Shown here piece by piece: positions 7,261 through 9,288 of a stretch of 9,288 nucleotides of DNA. The DNA is taken from NCBI GenBank assembly GCA_023405565.1, contig JAEXXW010000072.1, forward strand, positions 1 through 9,288, given 5' to 3'. The position numbers and the translations under genes are program-made. The notes under the pieces were generated by a model that did not search any database, was not told the origin of the DNA, and worked only from the letters and a program-made list of their open reading frames with translations. The stretch is from Pseudomonadota bacterium (lineage in GTDB: Bacteria; Pseudomonadota; Alphaproteobacteria; Rhizobiales; Xanthobacteraceae). Numbering within the stretch: the stretch's first letter is position 1; each line of letters starts with the position of its first letter.

Positions 7261-7309
7261 AGTCACAACCGGTTACAGATAAGCAGGATCGGCGTCTATG
7301 CCAGCATTG

Positions 7310-7344
7310 TCCTGACAGTCTGCTTTAACGTCAGAATGTCAGGA
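7310..7344. promoter_or_regulatory. Inverted repeat upstream of ycjX
   Basis: TCCTGACA (7310-7317) and TGTCAGGA (7337-7344) are perfect 8-bp arms separated by 19 bp, between the small secreted protein gene and ycjX. They could be a spaced operator for the ycjX promoter or part of the 3' end of the upstream transcript. No T-run adjoins it. The rest of the 7210-7394 gap shows no gene. Confidence 0.3.
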
Positions 7345-7394
7345 GATACCGGCAAGCATCTGTTTAAAAGGATTTTTTCGGAAAGCCGCTGCGT

Positions 7395-7778
7395 TTAGCT
7401 GCCGCGGCGCTCGGCTTGCCAGATGCCTGAGCATTCGCCCTTGGCCGATTTCCAGCGCCCCGCGCCGGCATCGCGGCTGATCCGGCCGCTGCCATTGGCG
7501 CTCTGGTCGCCGCGCGCCACACTGACACGCGTAGCGCCGTTGCCGCTCACTCGTCCATTGATACGGAAACTGGAATTGGCCGGATCGGCATGCGTGACAT
7601 TACCGCCCTTGATACGGATCGCATAGCGATAGCCCCGGTCGCATGTTCCCTGTTCCGTAATAATCAGAACGCTCCAAAGGCCGTCATAGGCAGCCTGGGC
7701 ATTGGCAGGCGTCACAATGCCGCCCGATAGGGCGGCGGCCAGCAAAACGCCGGCGAGGCCAGTTTTCAGCTTGATCAT
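7395..7778 (-). CDS. Small secreted protein of unknown function
   Basis: A 127-residue protein with a clear Sec signal peptide: MIKLKTG, a hydrophobic core LAGVLLAAAL, then TPANAQA with likely cleavage after ANA or AQA near residue 28-30. The mature part is about 98 residues and begins AAYDGLWSVLIITEQGTCDR. It is rich in Gly, Ser and Arg, looks like beta strands (IRIKGGNV, FRINGRVSGNG, RVSVARGD), and has two cysteines, in GTCDR and GECSGIW, that could form a disulfide across the domain. Similar DGxW...TCDRGYRY...CSGxW proteins occur, as I recall, as hypothetical proteins in Bradyrhizobium relatives; no function is known to me. The ATG at 7778 has a good AAGGA (7788-7792) nine bases upstream; a frame open to 7895 overlaps the patatin end and is rejected. 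It follows the patatin gene by 25 bp and is probably co-transcribed. Confidence 0.87.
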   Translation of the reverse strand: MIKLKTGLAGVLLAAALSGGIVTPANAQAAYDGLWSVLIITEQGTCDRGYRYAIRIKGGNVTHADPANSSFRINGRVSGNGATRVSVARGDQSANGSGRISRDAGAGRWKSAKGECSGIWQAERRGS

Positions 7779-7803
7779 AATACAATTTCCTTCCGGGCCC
7801 GGT

Positions 7804-9066
7804 TCAGCGGGCTGCGTTCCTTGGTTGATCCGAGAAGTCCGGCGGTTCACGTAAAAATGGATGGGGGCCGCTGCCCTTGGCAAAACCGGCTTCATAAAGA
7901 GCTTTCATGTAATCCGTATCGAATGGCCCCCGCGCAGGAGCGGAAAAGCCCTGATCGACAAAGGCGAGGTAAAATCCGACATTGTTGCGCTTGGCGGTCG
8001 CATAGACACGGTCGATCGCGTTACGAATGACAATGCGGATCGCCGCGGCAACGGTGCGGCCCAGGATGCTGAGCGTATTGCGCTCGGTGACCTCGAAATC
8101 TGAGCCGAGCTTCATATTGGCAATGATGTAGAGATCACTCGCCCGCAGGCTGGCCATGCTGGTGCTGACAAGCATCGAGTCGGGCGCCACAAAGAACTGG
8201 GCGCCAAGACCGCCATCGACGTGCATTTCCTGGATCTTGCGTCCGTTCGCCTCGACGTCGATCAGCATCGGCGGGAACGCACCGGGGATGCTGATCGAAG
8301 CGATCATCACCTTGCGGACGAGATCGACCGCCTTGTCGCCGCCATGGGTTGCAATCGCGCCGATATCCCAGGCGACCGGCCGACCGGCATCGAGGTTGGT
8401 CGTCGTGATGAAAAGACGGCGCCCCCGGGCGTGTTCGGCGGCGATAGCCTTCAACAGGTCGGGCGTGACCCGCTTGGCGATCAGGTCCCGCAGCGGCCAG
8501 GTATCGAGAAAGCTCTCACCCTTGCCGCCGACCTCGAAAATGTCGATGGCGCCGATGGTGGTGTAGGCGTCACGCAAGGCGTCATCATACTTGGAACCTA
8601 GAAACGCAAAGGGGGCGATCAGCGCGCCTGTGCTGGTTCCGCTGACCAACGTGAATTCCGGCCGCGTGCCGGCCTTGCTCCAGCCATTCAGGAGGCCGGC
8701 GCCGAAAGCGCCATCGGAGCCACCGGTCGAGAGGATAAGCCAGGGACCTCGCTCCTGTGGCAGAGCGCGCAGATATTCCTTTTCGGAATCGGCCCAGAAG
8801 CGCGCGTCCGGCATACCGGGAATCGCCGCGACATCCTGATCGCCGGAGGTGAAAGGGATGCGCGGCGGCAGCCCTTCCATCTTCTCGGCTTTCGCGGGCG
8901 CCGATTTCTTTTTGGCCGCCTTTTTCTTCGACTGGCTGGAAAGCAGCAGCGGATGGTCCGATGCCTCTGCAGACCAGGACGCTGCCGCGACACCGGCCCA
9001 TATAAAAAAGACAACCAGCGCAAAAGCGCCGGCGAATCGAATCCGGTGTTTCAAATCAGAATTCAT
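7804..9066 (-). CDS. Patatin-like phospholipase, membrane-anchored or secreted
   Basis: A 420-residue serine lipid acyl hydrolase. Seen: an N-terminal hydrophobic segment (residues 11-30, a signal peptide or anchor), a lysine/alanine-rich linker (48-64), then the patatin domain: oxyanion loop GGSDGAFGAG at 115-124, nucleophile elbow GTSTG at 143-147 with Ser145, and the catalytic Asp284 in HVDGG. This is the complete Ser-Asp dyad, so the enzyme should be active on phospholipid or lysophospholipid esters, probably in the periplasm. No lipobox cysteine follows the hydrophobic segment. The start is uncertain: ATG at 9066 is preferred because it opens directly onto the anchor, ATG at 9075 is three codons longer, and ATG at 9174 has a better ribosome site but adds 36 residues with rare codons. 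The small secreted protein gene follows after 25 bp, suggesting an operon. Known relatives include virulence phospholipases and lipid-turnover enzymes; no specific role can be assigned. Confidence 0.9.
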   Translation of the reverse strand: MNSDLKHRIRFAGAFALVVFFIWAGVAAASWSAEASDHPLLLSSQSKKKAAKKKSAPAKAEKMEGLPPRIPFTSGDQDVAAIPGMPDARFWADSEKEYLRALPQERGPWLILSTGGSDGAFGAGLLNGWSKAGTRPEFTLVSGTSTGALIAPFAFLGSKYDDALRDAYTTIGAIDIFEVGGKGESFLDTWPLRDLIAKRVTPDLLKAIAAEHARGRRLFITTTNLDAGRPVAWDIGAIATHGGDKAVDLVRKVMIASISIPGAFPPMLIDVEANGRKIQEMHVDGGLGAQFFVAPDSMLVSTSMASLRASDLYIIANMKLGSDFEVTERNTLSILGRTVAAAIRIVIRNAIDRVYATAKRNNVGFYLAFVDQGFSAPARGPFDTDYMKALYEAGFAKGSGPHPFLREPPDFSDQPRNAAR

Positions 9067-9130
9067 CGCAGTCATTTTGTCGTATGCGCGGGACGGTTGC
9101 AATTCACGGACCTGCTGCGATCGATTTGAT

Positions 9131-9151
9131 TCACATAGGAAATTTATGTGA
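9131..9151. promoter_or_regulatory. Inverted repeat in the patatin promoter region
   Basis: TCACATA (9131-9137) and TATGTGA (9145-9151) are perfect 7-bp arms with a 7-bp spacer, 65-85 bp upstream of the patatin ATG. On the minus strand a weak sigma-70-like pair, TTGCCG (9166-9171) and CATAAA (9143-9148) at 17-bp spacing, would place the -10 box inside the repeat, as for a repressor operator. The arms face opposite to the CRP order. The binding protein is unknown. Confidence 0.4.
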
Positions 9152-9195
9152 CGCGGGTTTTGCCGCGGCAACATGCTCAATTCCTGCGCAGCCAA

Positions 9196-9288
9196 TCATC
9201 GCATCGTCTCCGACTGCCCCCGAACCTGCTCGTTATCCTACAAGACACGCCCGGAAATGCGGCGAATGTCCAATTTCGTCCGCAGATT
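9196..9288. other. Unassigned right end
   Basis: No frame reads as a convincing gene: minus-strand frames entering from the edge stop at about 9240, 9235 and 9180, with low-complexity or basic peptides. It may be intergenic or hold the last codons of a gene that lies to the right. Confidence 0.4.

Noticed and set aside
7210..7266. GTG start for ycjX at 7266.
   Set aside because: The extra 19 residues cover the GC hairpin and do not look like the family's N-terminus.
7340..7394. Possible terminator after the small secreted protein gene.
   Set aside because: The A/T-rich run here is AAAAAATCCTTTT on the minus strand, without a GC stem directly before a T-run.
7779..7895. N-terminal extension of the small secreted protein.
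   Set aside because: It overlaps the patatin 3' end and would bury the signal peptide; the ATG at 7778 has a proper ribosome site.
1..9288. CRISPR array, tRNA, rRNA, insertion sequence or phage genes.
   Set aside because: No regularly spaced repeats, cloverleaf, transposase or integrase motifs were found on either strand.

Overview
The window looks like a chromosomal segment of an alphaproteobacterium of the order Hyphomicrobiales, most likely near Bradyrhizobium, Rhodopseudomonas or Afipia. The reasons are the fairly high GC content, the alphaproteobacterial style of the YcjX/YcjF pair, and a dispersed intergenic repeat at about 4599-4650 that I recognise from Bradyrhizobium-type genomes. 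Everything points to ordinary housekeeping and accessory chromosome: there is no transposase, integrase, tRNA, rRNA or CRISPR array.

Layout. (1) Positions 1-1247, minus strand: a MoxR-type AAA+ ATPase followed, with an ATGA overlap, by the N-terminal 71 residues of a putative DUF2201/VWA-like metallopeptidase-fold protein that runs off the left edge. (2) Positions 1248-1463: a divergent intergenic region with a hairpin covering part of the moxR ribosome binding site and a three-unit, 11-bp-period direct repeat resembling a Pho box. (3) Positions 1464-3185, plus strand: a membrane-anchored LtaS/OpgB-like enzyme of the alkaline phosphatase/sulfatase superfamily. It ends six bases from (4) a POT-family proton/peptide symporter, 3192-4568, minus strand. 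The symporter leader holds an 18-bp perfect palindrome and the dispersed repeat. (5) Positions 4730-7209, minus strand: ycjX then ycjF, overlapping by ATGA. (6) Positions 7395-9066, minus strand: a secreted or membrane-anchored patatin-like phospholipase, then 25 bp later a small secreted protein of unknown function. (7) Positions 9067-9288: the patatin promoter region with an inverted repeat, then unassigned sequence.

Three minus-strand pairs look like operons (moxR-DUF2201, ycjX-ycjF, patatin-small secreted protein). A shared theme is the cell envelope: an envelope polymer or lipid modification enzyme, a peptide importer, membrane stress proteins and a periplasmic lipase. The link between the pairs is only inferred.

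I do not see a clearly new multi-gene system. The observations most worth checking are the Pho-box-like array upstream of the LtaS-like gene, the patatin plus small secreted protein pair, and the structured leaders of the moxR and POT genes.
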